Positions 1 to 11,040 are shown, numbered from the stretch's first letter. The stretch is 64,000 nucleotides of DNA from Candidatus Methanorbis basalitermitum (GCA_031287415.1 JAITSY010000018.1:1-64000), one strand, 5' to 3'. The notes: generated from the sequence alone by a model not told the origin. Translations and numbers: made by a program.

Positions 1-247
1 TAAACATAAGGTGTATGCCCATATGAGAATGAACCATTCATTGGGTCAGTACAGCGGTCACAAGGAAACACACACCAATGGTATTGAATCTATATGGGCA
101 TTAATTAAAAGAAGGGTATTTGGCATGTACCATTACATTTCAGTGAAGTATATACAGAAGTACATTGGTGACTTCTGCTTCCGGCTGAACAACAGGAAAA
201 ATGAGAGCGTATTCGATACGCCATTACGGCTGTGTGTATTCGGATGA
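1..247 (+). pseudogene. ISXO2-like (IS1595-type) transposase, C-terminal fragment
   Basis: Translation contains [43 protein letters not shown], matching the C-terminal signature of ISXO2-like transposases; truncated by the window start. Confidence 0.75.
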
Positions 248-619
248 CGGAGACAAACCCCTCTTCATTACATCGCAAAGACTCAGGAAATGCGTGTTAG
301 TGATTACCCACGAACGGAAAAACGTTTCAAATGAGGGGTGCTAGAAACCATTGTTTTCTTAAATCGATACAAACATCTCTATGAAAAAAGAACGTTAATA
401 TTTTTTCATTCAAGAGGATATTCTGGATACACCAGGTTCCACTCATCAATAGAATACAACTGGAAGTCATCCCTCAATTTTGTCTCTCCTTTTTGCATTA
501 AAGGAACTGTTTTTTTATGTTTTTTTCTGAAATATTACCCAAGAATCATTTCTGATACGTTTTCTCGATTTCATAGTCAAGTCCAATTTCAAGAACGTAC
601 ACATATGTGTATTCCATAA

Positions 620-698
620 ATGTTTCGTCGTTCTCTATTGAAATAGACTGTTATATTTCAGATTTGAAGAACTGTTCCCATTCAAACTAGTAATTTCG
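620..698 (+). repeat. MITE-like repeat, 5'-truncated copy
   Basis: tgtttcgtcgttctctattgaaatagactgttatatttcagatttgaagaactgttcccattcaaactagtaatttcg, near-identical to the copies at 54445, 59143 and 60515. Confidence 0.85.
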
Positions 699-701
699 AA
701 T

Positions 702-1300
702 ATTAAAGTGGTGATGGACGGCACTTTCGCTACGCCCTTCCTGTGAAATTCTCTGACTCTCGACGCAGACATCGTGGTACATTCCATGACGAAATATATG
801 GGGGCCACAGCGACGCGCTGGTGGGCTGCTCCTGCGGTTACACAAAGAAAAATATTCTGCGCATGCGTATTGAAGGGATTGAACGCGCCATGGGCTCGGT
901 GATTTCCCCGGACAACATGTACCTGGTGCTGCGGGGCATCGCCACGTACCTTGAAAAATTGCCCCTTGTTTTGATGGTGCATTGCCCAGGCCTTTCTTCC
1001 GACCTTGGTTACAAGACGACGATAAGACAGATGAAGTATTTCGGCGGCAGGATCACCTAGTTATTCGATTTAAATTTGAACAGACGGAATAAATCATTAA
1101 CCGTATCAAGCTCATCAGCCTGGCACTGAGCCTGGGTTGGGTTGAAAGCCTTCTGGAACACCTTGCCTCTATGACCCACGCGGATCTCAGCCCCGAGGAA
1201 CTCAAGGCCACGGGCATCACGCCGAGCAAAAGATGCGCCTCTCCGTGGGCATCGAGGACGCAGAGAAGCCGTATCTGCCTCTGCCATGCCAAACTAGTAA
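702..1300 (+). pseudogene. Cys/Met metabolism PLP-dependent enzyme (cystathionine gamma-synthase/lyase-like), decayed
   Basis: Across frames: [40 protein letters not shown], then SPDNMYLVLRGIATYLEKL, RQMKYFGG, and SLGWVESLLEHLASMTHADLSPEELKATGIT, VGIEDAEK. Family motifs are present with in-frame TGA and frameshifts; N-terminal part missing. Confidence 0.8.
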
Positions 1301-1309
1301 TGTTCCACG

Positions 1310-2330
1310 GGCAAAATCAGCCGGTTCCGCGCAGGCACCGTAAACGCAGTAACCACCGTAACTGCTACCGTCATCAGCACCAACAGATGCCTATCCCCAC
1401 AATTTCAGCTGGCCGCACCGGCTGTATCCGTGCATACTGATCCCACTTTCCCGTCGTGTCAGCAGTCCGTGCTGCAACAAGCGTCGTTGGTCCCATCATC
1501 GGCAACAACATGCCACCAAGAAAAATCCCGATCCCCGTCCAACCCTCGAAAATACTTGCGACTACCGTAACAATCAGTACAGACATAACCATCCAGATGG
1601 TCAGCCCCAGATTCAGCAGATATTTGTCCGAAATCCGTTCATACCTCCCCTCCCCGCAGATAGAACTGTATAATCGACTCCGTTGTCATCGGATCCAGCA
1701 CACTCCCCTGATGCCGCATCGTGAGCCGCATCCGGTCGCGGATCAGCACCTCGTGCCGAACCGGTTCTTCCTGATCCCCGGATCACCGATGTCTTGTCAA
1801 GAGCCGCAAACTCTTCTGCCCCGCATTTCACAACATATCGTCGATCAGAACATTACGGCTCTTTGAAAAGATGCTATCGCCCTTATGAATGAAGGTGATG
1901 TAATCTGCAATTTTGTCAATGTCGCCCGTGCTGTGCGATGAAAACATCACCGCATGATTCTTATCCTGAATGAACTCAAGAAAGATATCGAGGATTTCCT
2001 CACGCACAGCTGGGTCCAGACCGCTTGTCGTCTCATCGAGAATCAGCAGCTCCGGCTTATGGGCTAGAGCTGCTGGCAATAGCAAGCTTCATCTTCATAT
2101 CGCGGGAGAACACCTTGATCTAGTTCCACATGTGAAGATTAAACCTGGTAAGGTACTTTTGATAGAGCAGTTCGTCCCAACTTGAATAGACTGTCCCAAG
2201 AATCTTGGGTATATCAGATGGGGTGAGATGGTCTGGGAAACAGCACTCGTTTTTTTCATCCGGCAGTTTTTCTCAAAAATCGGATCATCAGGCACGTTTA
2301 TCAGATCACACAACCAACATGTTACTTAAT
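1310..2330 (-). pseudogene. ABC transporter remnants (ATP-binding subunit plus ABC-2-type permease)
   Basis: ATPase: LAHKPELLILDETTSGLDPAVREEILDIFLEFIQDKNHAVMFSSHS, preceded by frame-disrupted LIYPRFLGQSIQ...KVFSRDMKMK. Permease: GIFLGGMLLPMMGPTTL...KWDQYARIQPVRPAEIVG in broken frames. Confidence 0.75.
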
Positions 2331-2335
2331 CAGGA

Positions 2336-2662
2336 GTGGATATTCTGGGTAGAATCGAAGAAAGAAATCAGGACGTAGCAGAGGATGGAAGTATCGTTCG
2401 CGTGAAACTTCCGAGCCGCCGCACAAAAGAACAGTTTGCCCAGGCAGAACTCATGCTTGGATCAAACCACATCAAAGTCCGCTGTTTCGATGGTGTTACC
2501 CGTCTTGGTAGAATCAAAGGAAAGATTAAGAAACGAGTCTGGATCCGCGAAGGTGATATCTTGATTGTCGTTCCCTGGGACTTCCAGGACGGTAAATGTG
2601 ATATTATCTACCGCTACACTACCCCGCAGGTGGATTGGCTCCGTGCACACAAATATCTCTGA
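2336..2662 (+). CDS. Translation initiation factor aIF-1A
   Basis: 108 aa with GTG start; [63 protein letters not shown] is a typical eIF1A S1/OB fold. Confidence 0.93.
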   Translation: MDILGRIEERNQDVAEDGSIVRVKLPSRRTKEQFAQAELMLGSNHIKVRCFDGVTRLGRIKGKIKKRVWIREGDILIVVPWDFQDGKCDIIYRYTTPQVDWLRAHKYL

Positions 2663-2695
2663 ACACGTCATTCATCCCTTTCTTGGAGAAATATC

Positions 2696-3142
2696 ATGGT
2701 ACAGATTCCTTCATTTGAAACAATAGCTCAGTCTCATGGACACACCTGTCCAGGCATTGTTCTTGGATACAAAATCGCCGTAACTGCCGCCCGATGGGTG
2801 GGCGACTGTGATGACGTCAGAATAACTGCACACACCACCCGATGCCCGCTGGATGCCCTGCAAGTCACCTTTGATGTGAAGAACCATCCCGAACGCATGA
2901 CCGTTGAAGACACAGGCACGGTCAGTTTCGTCATCACCAAACCCGACGGAAGCAGGCTCTTTATTGATGAACTGCCTGGAACACATCTCACCAGTGATGA
3001 GCTGACCGAACTCAAGAAAAAAGCGGCGGCAAACACTGCGACACCCGCAGATCTCAAATGCATGAACGAGATCAAAGATGAACTCTTCAAAGTGATGCAG
3101 GCAATTCCGAACGAAAAATTATTCGTTGTCCGCGAAGAATAA
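2696..3142 (+). CDS. FmdE family protein
   Basis: FETIAQSHGHTCPGIVLGYKIAVTAARWVG is the FmdE domain signature. Confidence 0.85.
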   Translation: MVQIPSFETIAQSHGHTCPGIVLGYKIAVTAARWVGDCDDVRITAHTTRCPLDALQVTFDVKNHPERMTVEDTGTVSFVITKPDGSRLFIDELPGTHLTSDELTELKKKAAANTATPADLKCMNEIKDELFKVMQAIPNEKLFVVREE

Positions 3143-3198
3143 TGTCGTCCAAACGATATTCTTTTTACGTCTCAATCCCTATTTGAGATTGAATAATT

Positions 3199-4455
3199 AT
3201 GGAAGACATCACCTCGACGGTTGAGTTTCAGATGAGCTTGTTGCTCTTCGTAGCCCTCGGCGGATATCTTCTGGCAACACGCATTCACCAGTCTGCAGTT
3301 ATCGGTGAAATTTTGGTGGGTCTGCTTGTCGGCCCGAGTGTTCTTGGCCTTATCACCTACACCGATTTTGTCCAGAGCTTTGCTGGTCTTGGTGCAATCA
3401 TTCTTTTATTTGTCGTCGGGCTTGAGTTTGAACTCAGTGATATAACCAACTGGCGGTACGGGGTGATAGCCCTCATCGGGGTTATCGTCCCTTGGATTGG
3501 GGGATACGCAACATCCCTATTCTTCGCTGTTGACTTCTACACTGCTATCTTTATAGGAACAGCTCTCACGGCAACAAGCATTGCTATTACCGCAAATGTT
3601 CTGCGGGATATGGGCAGACTGCATCAGCCGTTTGCGAAAGCCATCATCGGTGCTGCGGTCATTGATGATGTGCTGAGCTTGATAGTCTTGTCCATCTGCA
3701 GGGATCTTGGAACGACAGGCGAGCTGGTTCCAGAGACTGTCGCCTTGACCATCATCAAATCTATCGGTTTTGTGGTGATTGCAGCCCTTGCCGGCATGAA
3801 ACTGATCCCGCCACTTATCGCCAGGATGGATGCTACCAAGCTCGCCAGGCGATTCCCGGAGTTCGTATTTATCTTTGCGATGATGGTTGCATTTTATTAC
3901 GCAATGGTAGCAGAGTTTGTCGGCGTTTCCGCGATTGTCGGCGCGTTCCTTGCCGGAGTGTGCATAAACCGCGTGAGTCTGAAGCATAGTCTTGACATCA
4001 AAATGGGTGCAGAGTATCTGTACATCATCTTTGCAGCAATTTTCTTCGTGTCGCTTGGTATCATTGCGGATCTGCGGTGCCTGACACCGGAAATGCTGTG
4101 GTTCATCGTTTTGCTGATCATTATTGCGATCATCACTAAGATTGCCGGCTGCGGTATTCCTGCATGGCTTCTTGGCCTAAATGCCCGTGATTCGCTGATC
4201 ATCGGGGTTGGCATGGTGCCCCGCGGCGAGGTGGCGATGGTTGTAGGCCTTATTGCCCTCACGCATTTCCAAGAGATGGCAGCTGCAGCAACCGATGCAA
4301 CTCAGCAGACCCGCCTTCTCCAACTCGGTAATGAGGTGTTCGTTGCGGTTGTGCTGATGTCACTGGTGACCACTATTATTGTGCCGCTGGTCTACAAGGG
4401 CTGGTTCTTCCGATCTGAGAAAAAAACCGATAGGGCTGCTGGATCACAGCAGTAA
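3199..4455 (+). CDS. CPA2/Kef-type cation:proton antiporter
   Basis: 418 aa polytopic protein; GEILVGLLVGPSVLG, IGAAVIDDVLSLIVL, SAIVGAFLAGVCINR motifs. Confidence 0.9.
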   Translation: MEDITSTVEFQMSLLLFVALGGYLLATRIHQSAVIGEILVGLLVGPSVLGLITYTDFVQSFAGLGAIILLFVVGLEFELSDITNWRYGVIALIGVIVPWIGGYATSLFFAVDFYTAIFIGTALTATSIAITANVLRDMGRLHQPFAKAIIGAAVIDDVLSLIVLSICRDLGTTGELVPETVALTIIKSIGFVVIAALAGMKLIPPLIARMDATKLARRFPEFVFIFAMMVAFYYAMVAEFVGVSAIVGAFLAGVCINRVSLKHSLDIKMGAEYLYIIFAAIFFVSLGIIADLRCLTPEMLWFIVLLIIIAIITKIAGCGIPAWLLGLNARDSLIIGVGMVPRGEVAMVVGLIALTHFQEMAAAATDATQQTRLLQLGNEVFVAVVLMSLVTTIIVPLVYKGWFFRSEKKTDRAAGSQQ

Positions 4456-4460
4456 GATAC

Positions 4461-6293
4461 TTATTTTTTCCTTTTTTCTTCAATAAATTGTACTCTCTTC
4501 TTTGGAAGCAGAACCCCGATCAGATTGTTTCTTTTTGCCTGCAGCAGCCCGGCAACGGCAAGGTCGTACTGACGCGGATCCTTCCACTGTAAAAGGGCAC
4601 GCTGCATGCGTTTTTCATCGCCTATGGGCACGTGCACTTTTTTGCCGTTGAGGGGATGTTTGCCGCTGAAGTATATTGCAGTAGACAGAGTCAGCGGAAC
4701 TGGTGTGAAATCCTGCACCTGTTCGCTATACAGGTTGTACTTCTGCAGGTACTGGGCAAGCTCGATCATATCTGTTAGGTGGCATCCTGGATGTGATGAC
4801 ATCAAATACGGCACCAGATACTGGCGGTTCTTGCCCGTTGATAGTTTTTTCTGCAGTGATTCAAAGCGTCTGCGGAATTTTTCAAACTCCTCTTTTCCCG
4901 GCTTGTTCATCAACACCGTCACCTGTTCGGAGATATGTTCGGGCGCCACCTTCAGATGGCCAGAGATGTAGTGATCCACAAGTTCATGGAGGTATCGGTC
5001 ACCAAGTTCTTCATTGGGGATAAGGTCATAGCGGATACCGGAACTGATGAAGACATGCTTCACCCGCGGTAGCTGCCGCAGGCGTTTAAGCAGTGCCATC
5101 TGTCGTTCTGTCCCGTCGCTGAACGCTCTGCATTTTGTACAGAGTTTGTCGGGACACGGCACGTCCGTTTCCCACTTTTTGCAGGTGCAGCCGTACATGT
5201 TTGCAGTCGGCCCGCCGACGTCCTGAATCGTCCCCCGGAACTCCGGCATCTTCGCCATGCATTCGGCCTCCCGCAGAAGTGATTCCTCATTTCGGGAGGT
5301 GATGACTCTTCCCTGATGATGCGTGATAGCACAAAACGAACAGCCGCCGAAACAGCCTCGGTGCGTTACTAAGGAGAATTGTACCGGTTCGAGTGCAAGG
5401 ACCGGTTCTTGGTAGGAGGGATGCTGTTTGCGGGTGAACGGCAGTTCATAGAGGTGATCCAGCTCTTCTGGGATCATCGGCCGCATAGGGGGATTTGCCA
5501 CAATCACCGTCTTTGGATGCGGTTGTACCAGCTGCCTGTGTCCATCACGGTGCAGAATCGCATGCGCATTGGCAAACACGTCCTTGTTGATTACGTCTGG
5601 ATATGAGGGGAGAGGTCTCGCCTCCTCCGGTGGCGAGTTCCGGAACTCGGCAAGACTCATTGTCCAACAGGTTCCTGGGATGTCCCTGATGCTTTCTGTT
5701 GCATCGCCGTGATGCATGCGTTTTGCGATTTCCACAAGGGCGAGTTCTCCCATGCCGTAGACCAGAAGTGATGCCGGTGCGTCAGCAAGTATGCCCTGCC
5801 TGACGCTGTTGCTCCAGTAATCGTAATGGGCGAATCGGCGGAGGCTTGCCTCAATACCGCCGATGACAATGGGGATCCTGGGGTACAGCCGGTGCAGCGC
5901 GTTTGTATACACAATCGTTGTCCGATCTGGTCGAGTGAGTTTTCCTCCCGGCGAGTAGCTATCCGTTGATCGGCGCTTCAGTGCCGGAGTGTAGGCGTTG
6001 ATCTGTGGGTCAACTGCACCCGGAACCACTGCAAAAAACAGGCGCGGTTTCCCTAGACGCTGAAAATTTTTGAAATTTCGGTCACGCCAGTTTGGCTGGG
6101 CGATGATTCCCACGCTAAAGCTCGCATCCCACAAAGCCCGCCCAAGCAGTGCTGTAGCAAATGACGGATGATCCACGTAGGCATCTCCTGAAACAAGAAT
6201 TACATCCGGCTGGGAAATCCCGCATTTTTTGAGATCTTCGAGTGTCATCGGCAGAAACTCCTGTTGCGGCAGAGGCTTTTCCGGGAGCGTCAC
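4461..6293 (-). CDS. YgiQ family radical SAM protein
   Basis: 610 aa; radical SAM motif CFGGCSFCAITHHQGR and YgiQ N-terminal domain DVILVSGDAYVDHPSFATALLGR. Confidence 0.93.
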   Translation of the reverse strand: MTLPEKPLPQQEFLPMTLEDLKKCGISQPDVILVSGDAYVDHPSFATALLGRALWDASFSVGIIAQPNWRDRNFKNFQRLGKPRLFFAVVPGAVDPQINAYTPALKRRSTDSYSPGGKLTRPDRTTIVYTNALHRLYPRIPIVIGGIEASLRRFAHYDYWSNSVRQGILADAPASLLVYGMGELALVEIAKRMHHGDATESIRDIPGTCWTMSLAEFRNSPPEEARPLPSYPDVINKDVFANAHAILHRDGHRQLVQPHPKTVIVANPPMRPMIPEELDHLYELPFTRKQHPSYQEPVLALEPVQFSLVTHRGCFGGCSFCAITHHQGRVITSRNEESLLREAECMAKMPEFRGTIQDVGGPTANMYGCTCKKWETDVPCPDKLCTKCRAFSDGTERQMALLKRLRQLPRVKHVFISSGIRYDLIPNEELGDRYLHELVDHYISGHLKVAPEHISEQVTVLMNKPGKEEFEKFRRRFESLQKKLSTGKNRQYLVPYLMSSHPGCHLTDMIELAQYLQKYNLYSEQVQDFTPVPLTLSTAIYFSGKHPLNGKKVHVPIGDEKRMQRALLQWKDPRQYDLAVAGLLQAKRNNLIGVLLPKKRVQFIEEKRKK

Positions 6294-6483
6294 AATAGTT
6301 CTTTATGTTGTACCGCAGGGCTGATAAGTGTCGTGGGCGGTCATCCCAACAGATGTCTGCATAACAGAGAAAATACCTGTTGCGCAATAGAAAAGGGGAA
6401 GTATCTCCCCGTCTGGGAATGCAGCACCAACAAGGCAACGGGTGCTTGGGACTATACGAACAAATCCGGCTGTGCCCAATACC

Positions 6484-8217
6484 TCAGACCCAGCTCATAA
6501 ATATCAACTGCATCATCAAAAATGAAACCAACAACAGCAGCACCGACAAAGGCAGAAGATTTGTCACCATCGCATTCACTGTTGCGGACAGCTGCACAGT
6601 CCGATTTAGACCAAATATCTCCACATCACGGCACATACCGGTTGCCGCCGCCGCTGTCGCAGGAGCAAGATCCGCGACGGCTTCTGCTATCGCCTCCAGG
6701 AGATGCGGGAGGATTTCTTCCGGTGGAACAGTCATCCCTACCGGATTTTTGCCGGAGATGGTGTTCACCACATGGGAATCCGTCGTCAAAATCTCCGCCT
6801 CATCAAGACCTGCCGCAAGCACTGCATCCCGCAGCACCTCGCGGACACCCGCATACACATTGTTGCCGTCGAAGAGTACATACGCCGTCCGCACCCCATG
6901 GACTTCCGTCACGAGCACCAGCACGCCCATATCACCGAATCCCTGTTCACGGGAAAATGGTAGCGTCCTCTGGGCCGCACCAGCAAAAAATCCGAAAAGC
7001 TCTGCGTCCACCTGCTGCTCCATCGCATTCCTGGCCGCAGTGATGTACTCCCTCCCGATTGCCGATGCGGGCAACACAACCGATGTCACCGCAACCATAC
7101 AGTTGTGGGCATCCACAACCCCGACATTCTCATACCAGCGGCGGCCTTCGGCCATTACAATCGCACCAACTGCATGATCGAGGTCCTCGGTCATCCCGGG
7201 TGAACGGGTCGTCACCAGAAGAACAGAGTCTCCGAACCTCTGCGAAAGGATCGAGACCGTCCCAAAACCGGTACGCAAGGGCCTGCCTGCAAATGGCAGG
7301 TAGGAAAGACCCTCCCTCGTCTCATTAATCGCCGCGGCAATTTTTTCGCACTCGCTTTCTGAGACCAGATTGAAATCATGCGTTGCACAGCCATGCGAGA
7401 TAAACACTATCTCTTTCTCCGAAAACTCATCGTGCAGATGCTTCGGATAATTACCGCCGCCCACTGCGGCCAATGGGCCAGGATGCAGATTCGGCACAAC
7501 GAATAAAATGTCTTTTTTACCCACGCGACGGAAAAAAAAACTCGTCTCCGGCACCGATATTACCTCGCTGATAGTACGGAAGTAATCCTCAAGGGCTATT
7601 GATCCATTCGTTAGATGTGCCAAAAACATGTTGATGAACCGCATCGCCGAGATGCCATGGGCTTTACGCAGGGGCAGGTCAAAAAGAAGCAGGAAACAGA
7701 TGATCCCGATAGAAAAGATCAGAATCGAAAGAGCCGCAGGCACCAGATAGCTGGTTCCAAACAGATACACGCCGAGGACGACCCCTGCCAGCGTCTGCAC
7801 CGCAGCCGGCAGGTACATCCGCACAATCCGATAATCAGAGATTGCGGTCAGCACTAACAACCGGACAGCAAGAGTGAACCCGAGACCAAAGACATAGGCA
7901 GACTTTACATCGAGAACGACTCCGGTTACCATCCATAACAGCGAAAAAATCATGCATGCAAGCGCCATAAGAGCCGAACGGTTCCGGGTCAGTTTTTCGG
8001 CCCCGAGCAGATCCACAAATGGCTTGGTGAAAATCAGTGCGGCAACAGCTGCACCGAAAAATGCCGCCCCGAATCTCATCCCGTCATCTCTGCCCACACA
8101 ATACACAACAACTACTGTCAGAATTCCGAGAACAATGATGATAATAAGTGACTGCCACCAGACCGGTACAGAAAACAAGTATTTTGAAAGACTTTCCGTT
8201 TTTGCTTCAGGTTCCAT
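6484..8217 (-). CDS. DUF2070 family archaeal membrane protein
   Basis: 577 aa with N-terminal TM helices and a C-terminal domain (NLHPGPLAAVGGGNYPKHLH...HGCATHDFNLVS) typical of archaeal DUF2070. Confidence 0.8.
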   Translation of the reverse strand: MEPEAKTESLSKYLFSVPVWWQSLIIIIVLGILTVVVVYCVGRDDGMRFGAAFFGAAVAALIFTKPFVDLLGAEKLTRNRSALMALACMIFSLLWMVTGVVLDVKSAYVFGLGFTLAVRLLVLTAISDYRIVRMYLPAAVQTLAGVVLGVYLFGTSYLVPAALSILIFSIGIICFLLLFDLPLRKAHGISAMRFINMFLAHLTNGSIALEDYFRTISEVISVPETSFFFRRVGKKDILFVVPNLHPGPLAAVGGGNYPKHLHDEFSEKEIVFISHGCATHDFNLVSESECEKIAAAINETREGLSYLPFAGRPLRTGFGTVSILSQRFGDSVLLVTTRSPGMTEDLDHAVGAIVMAEGRRWYENVGVVDAHNCMVAVTSVVLPASAIGREYITAARNAMEQQVDAELFGFFAGAAQRTLPFSREQGFGDMGVLVLVTEVHGVRTAYVLFDGNNVYAGVREVLRDAVLAAGLDEAEILTTDSHVVNTISGKNPVGMTVPPEEILPHLLEAIAEAVADLAPATAAAATGMCRDVEIFGLNRTVQLSATVNAMVTNLLPLSVLLLLVSFLMMQLIFMSWV

Positions 8218-8223
8218 CTCATC

Positions 8224-8880
8224 TCACCAGAACTGCCTGATATTCACAATTCCTCTACCGTGGGAAAACTCCGTCTCCCACCCCTCGCATCGGACAGGCG
8301 AAGAAAAACATGGAGCATCCAGCGTCATGGACTCATACTCCCCGCCCTCTCCTGCGAGGTGAATCCGCCGCTTTGATGAAATGCGGCAGAGCAGATCGAT
8401 GAGATCAGCATCTATCCGTTTTCCCAGTACATTTTCCCCAAGACCATCAGCTGCGGTCACCACAATCCGCACATCCATCCGCTCAGCAACCTCACGCAAA
8501 AGCTTGAGCGGATCCATATGCCAGAGCGGCGCAAACATCGTGACACCGAGCCTTTCACACATGGCGGTAATCCGGGAACGCTGGTACTCCGACTCGACCG
8601 CCCCGGCAATCACCCCTTCAATGGGAAGGCGGCCGAGTCCTCGCTCCAGATCCAAAATTTCGGTCTCCTTTTCGCCGGAAGTTGGAATCCCCACATAGGT
8701 ACGGCTGCATCGCTCGGCTATCACCGGAACCGCGGCAAGATTCGCCGAGTGAAACATATAGGAGTCCGGGTTTTCTGGAATGGCTGTAACCATGTAGGAG
8801 ACATCTATCCCTACATCAAGTGCTTTTTGCAAGGCAAGGATTGAGTCCTTTCCCCCGGATGTGAGTACTGCCCATGTCAT
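8224..8880 (-). CDS. Diphthine--ammonia ligase-like ATP-binding protein
   Basis: TWAVLTSGGKDSILALQKALDVG PP-loop; family motif EGVIAGAVESEYQRSRITAMCERLGV. Confidence 0.88.
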   Translation of the reverse strand: MTWAVLTSGGKDSILALQKALDVGIDVSYMVTAIPENPDSYMFHSANLAAVPVIAERCSRTYVGIPTSGEKETEILDLERGLGRLPIEGVIAGAVESEYQRSRITAMCERLGVTMFAPLWHMDPLKLLREVAERMDVRIVVTAADGLGENVLGKRIDADLIDLLCRISSKRRIHLAGEGGEYESMTLDAPCFSSPVRCEGWETEFSHGRGIVNIRQFW

Positions 8881-8882
8881 TG

Positions 8883-9782
8883 TTACTCATTCTTTTTTAG
8901 TGTGCCGAAATGTTCAGCGTAGCGTTCGCTCATCTGTTCCCAGTCGGCAAGATTGGTCTGCGGCCCGGCCTTCTCAATGGCGAAGGAGGAGGTGACAGCG
9001 CCTATTCTGCAACACACCGGCAGCGCATATCCGCGGCGGTATGCCGTGAAAAAACCTGCACGGTAGGCATCCCCCGCACCCGTCGGGTCCACCAGGGGCA
9101 TAGGGCATGCGGGAATCACCACTGAACCGCCGTTCTGGTGAAGGACACTGCCGTCCTTCCCCTTTGTGATGATAGCGGCAGGCACTGCTGCTAATAGATC
9201 TTCTTCTGTCCAGTCCAGCTTTTCGCATATGATGGCGGACTCGAAATTGTTGCAGATGAGAATGTCGATGTTTGCAAAGAGCACCCTAAGGTGCGATGCA
9301 TCGTAGCACCTGACATCCTGTCCAGGATCGAATGTCGCAAACTCTGCCTGTGTGGCGATACGGACATTGAAGTTGGCATTCCCCGCTGCCATATGTACAC
9401 AGGAAAGTACCGGAGCTTCAGCGGTTTCGAAGAGCTCGCCTGCTCCCCACTCGAAATAGGTTATCTGATCACCTGCCGCATTGTTTACTATGAATGCAGT
9501 TGAGCAGTTTTTCTCGGCTGTGTGAAACAAGCTGGTTACAACGCCCATTCCCCGTAGGTGGCGTTCGTAGGGGCTGCCAAGATAATCTCTCCCAACGGCT
9601 GCAATAAGCTCGGCAGAACCGCCAAGCTTTGCAATGCCGACTGCGATATTTGCTGCACCGCCCCCGTAGTAGTTTTGTCGATCTATAACGTGGCAGGAGG
9701 TGCCGACTGCCGGATACTCCGCAACACCGATGATGTAGTCGTTGCAGAGATGGCCACAGACTGAGACGGTCGGATCAGTCAT
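8883..9782 (-). CDS. PfkB family carbohydrate kinase
   Basis: YYGGGAANIAVGIAKLGGSAELIAAVGRD and DPTGAGDAYRAGFFTAYRRG PfkB signatures. Confidence 0.9.
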   Translation of the reverse strand: MTDPTVSVCGHLCNDYIIGVAEYPAVGTSCHVIDRQNYYGGGAANIAVGIAKLGGSAELIAAVGRDYLGSPYERHLRGMGVVTSLFHTAEKNCSTAFIVNNAAGDQITYFEWGAGELFETAEAPVLSCVHMAAGNANFNVRIATQAEFATFDPGQDVRCYDASHLRVLFANIDILICNNFESAIICEKLDWTEEDLLAAVPAAIITKGKDGSVLHQNGGSVVIPACPMPLVDPTGAGDAYRAGFFTAYRRGYALPVCCRIGAVTSSFAIEKAGPQTNLADWEQMSERYAEHFGTLKKNE

Positions 9783-10140
9783 CTACATCCCTCGCACCGC
9801 TATCGCAGGGAATGATACGGTGGGTTGCCAGCGAGATATCCCGGACTGCCTTCCCAATCACGGATTTTGCAATACGTTCGGCATGGTCCATTCTTCCTGC
9901 ATTGAACACCTTCATGGATAGCAACAGTCCGGCGATGCTTGTCCGGGCGACGACCAGGGCACATGTGATGCTCTCTTCGCAGTAGGGGCAGGGCATTACC
10001 ATGACGTCAACGTCCACGAATTTTGTGAATGGGTGCAGACGCTTTTCCGCCTCGCTGATGGCGATGCCGATAGCGTCCTGCGTGGTTGCTACGTCTTTTA
10101 CCGTCCAAACGGCTTCCAGTGTCACTCGATAGTCTGGCAT
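9775..10140 (-). CDS. UPF0212 (DUF555) family protein
   Basis: PDYRVTLEAVWTVKDVATTQDAIGIAISEAEKRL...VMPCPYCEE; overlaps the upstream kinase gene start. Confidence 0.8.
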   Translation of the reverse strand: MPDYRVTLEAVWTVKDVATTQDAIGIAISEAEKRLHPFTKFVDVDVMVMPCPYCEESITCALVVARTSIAGLLLSMKVFNAGRMDHAERIAKSVIGKAVRDISLATHRIIPCDSGARDVDD

Positions 10141-10163
10141 ACTGTTGTACGTATTATTGGCGC

Positions 10164-10691
10164 CTACCAGATATCATAGTGAGCATGGTCTACGGAGTCC
10201 ATGCGTTCGGGTCCGCGGACCGGTGATATGCCGCGTCCGAGACAGAGGAGTGCCACCGGCCGGATATGTGCGGGGAGATCAAGGATCCCTTTGACTTCTC
10301 CGTCGTCGAAGGTGCCGACCCAGCAGGTATGCAACCTTTTCGCATGGGCGGCGAGCATCATGTAGGTTGTTGCAATGGTTGCGTCTTCCAGAGCGAACAT
10401 AATGCCGCGGTCTCCGTACCGTGACATGGCGCGGACGTAGTTTGCACAGATACAGAAAACACAGCCGGAGTCCTTTATCTGGTGTTGGTTTCCTGCAGCG
10501 TCTGCCAGCATCTCAAGCTGTCCGGGATCGGTGACGATGACGACATCCCAAGCCTCGAGATTTCCGGCGGATGGTGCTTTGGAGGCAGCAACAAGAAGAT
10601 ATTCCGCGTCATCCTTGGTGATGCAACTCTCTTCGTAATCGCGGACCGAGGCGCGGGTGGCAAGGAAGTTCAGAAATTCAGAGGAGTCCAT
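10164..10691 (-). CDS. Nitroreductase family protein
   Basis: TRASVRDYEESCITKDDAEYLLVAASKAPSAGNLEAWDVVIV; nitroreductase fold signature. Confidence 0.88.
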   Translation of the reverse strand: MDSSEFLNFLATRASVRDYEESCITKDDAEYLLVAASKAPSAGNLEAWDVVIVTDPGQLEMLADAAGNQHQIKDSGCVFCICANYVRAMSRYGDRGIMFALEDATIATTYMMLAAHAKRLHTCWVGTFDDGEVKGILDLPAHIRPVALLCLGRGISPVRGPERMDSVDHAHYDIW

Positions 10692-11040
10692 GGCTGCAAA
10701 GCACTTCCCATGCTGCAGCTGCTGCAGTGGTGATGGGGATCATGGCCTCTCCGGCTTTTTCGGAAGCGAGGCCGAACTGGTTGGACTCAGCGAGGGTCAC
10801 CACTTCTTCCAAAACATCATGGGCTTTGTTGAAGTCCCCGCAACAGGTGAAGGCGGCAGCGGCGTGGGTGTCCGCGGCGAGAGCCTCGGTGATATTGATG
10901 AGCATACGCTTTGCGCCTGCTTTTTCTTCTTTTTTGAGGGATGGGATGGTGAGATACTGGCGAGCGATCATCATGATGTCAAGCTTTAGCCGCTCGGCGA
11001 AATGATACTGGGTTACGGCCTCCTTTGGTTCAAGTGTCAT
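10678..11040 (-). CDS. Conserved hypothetical helical protein
   Basis: 120 aa ORF overlapping the nitroreductase start in operon-like arrangement; no recognised domain. Confidence 0.6.
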   Translation of the reverse strand: MTLEPKEAVTQYHFAERLKLDIMMIARQYLTIPSLKKEEKAGAKRMLINITEALAADTHAAAAFTCCGDFNKAHDVLEEVVTLAESNQFGLASEKAGEAMIPITTAAAAAWEVLCSHGLL

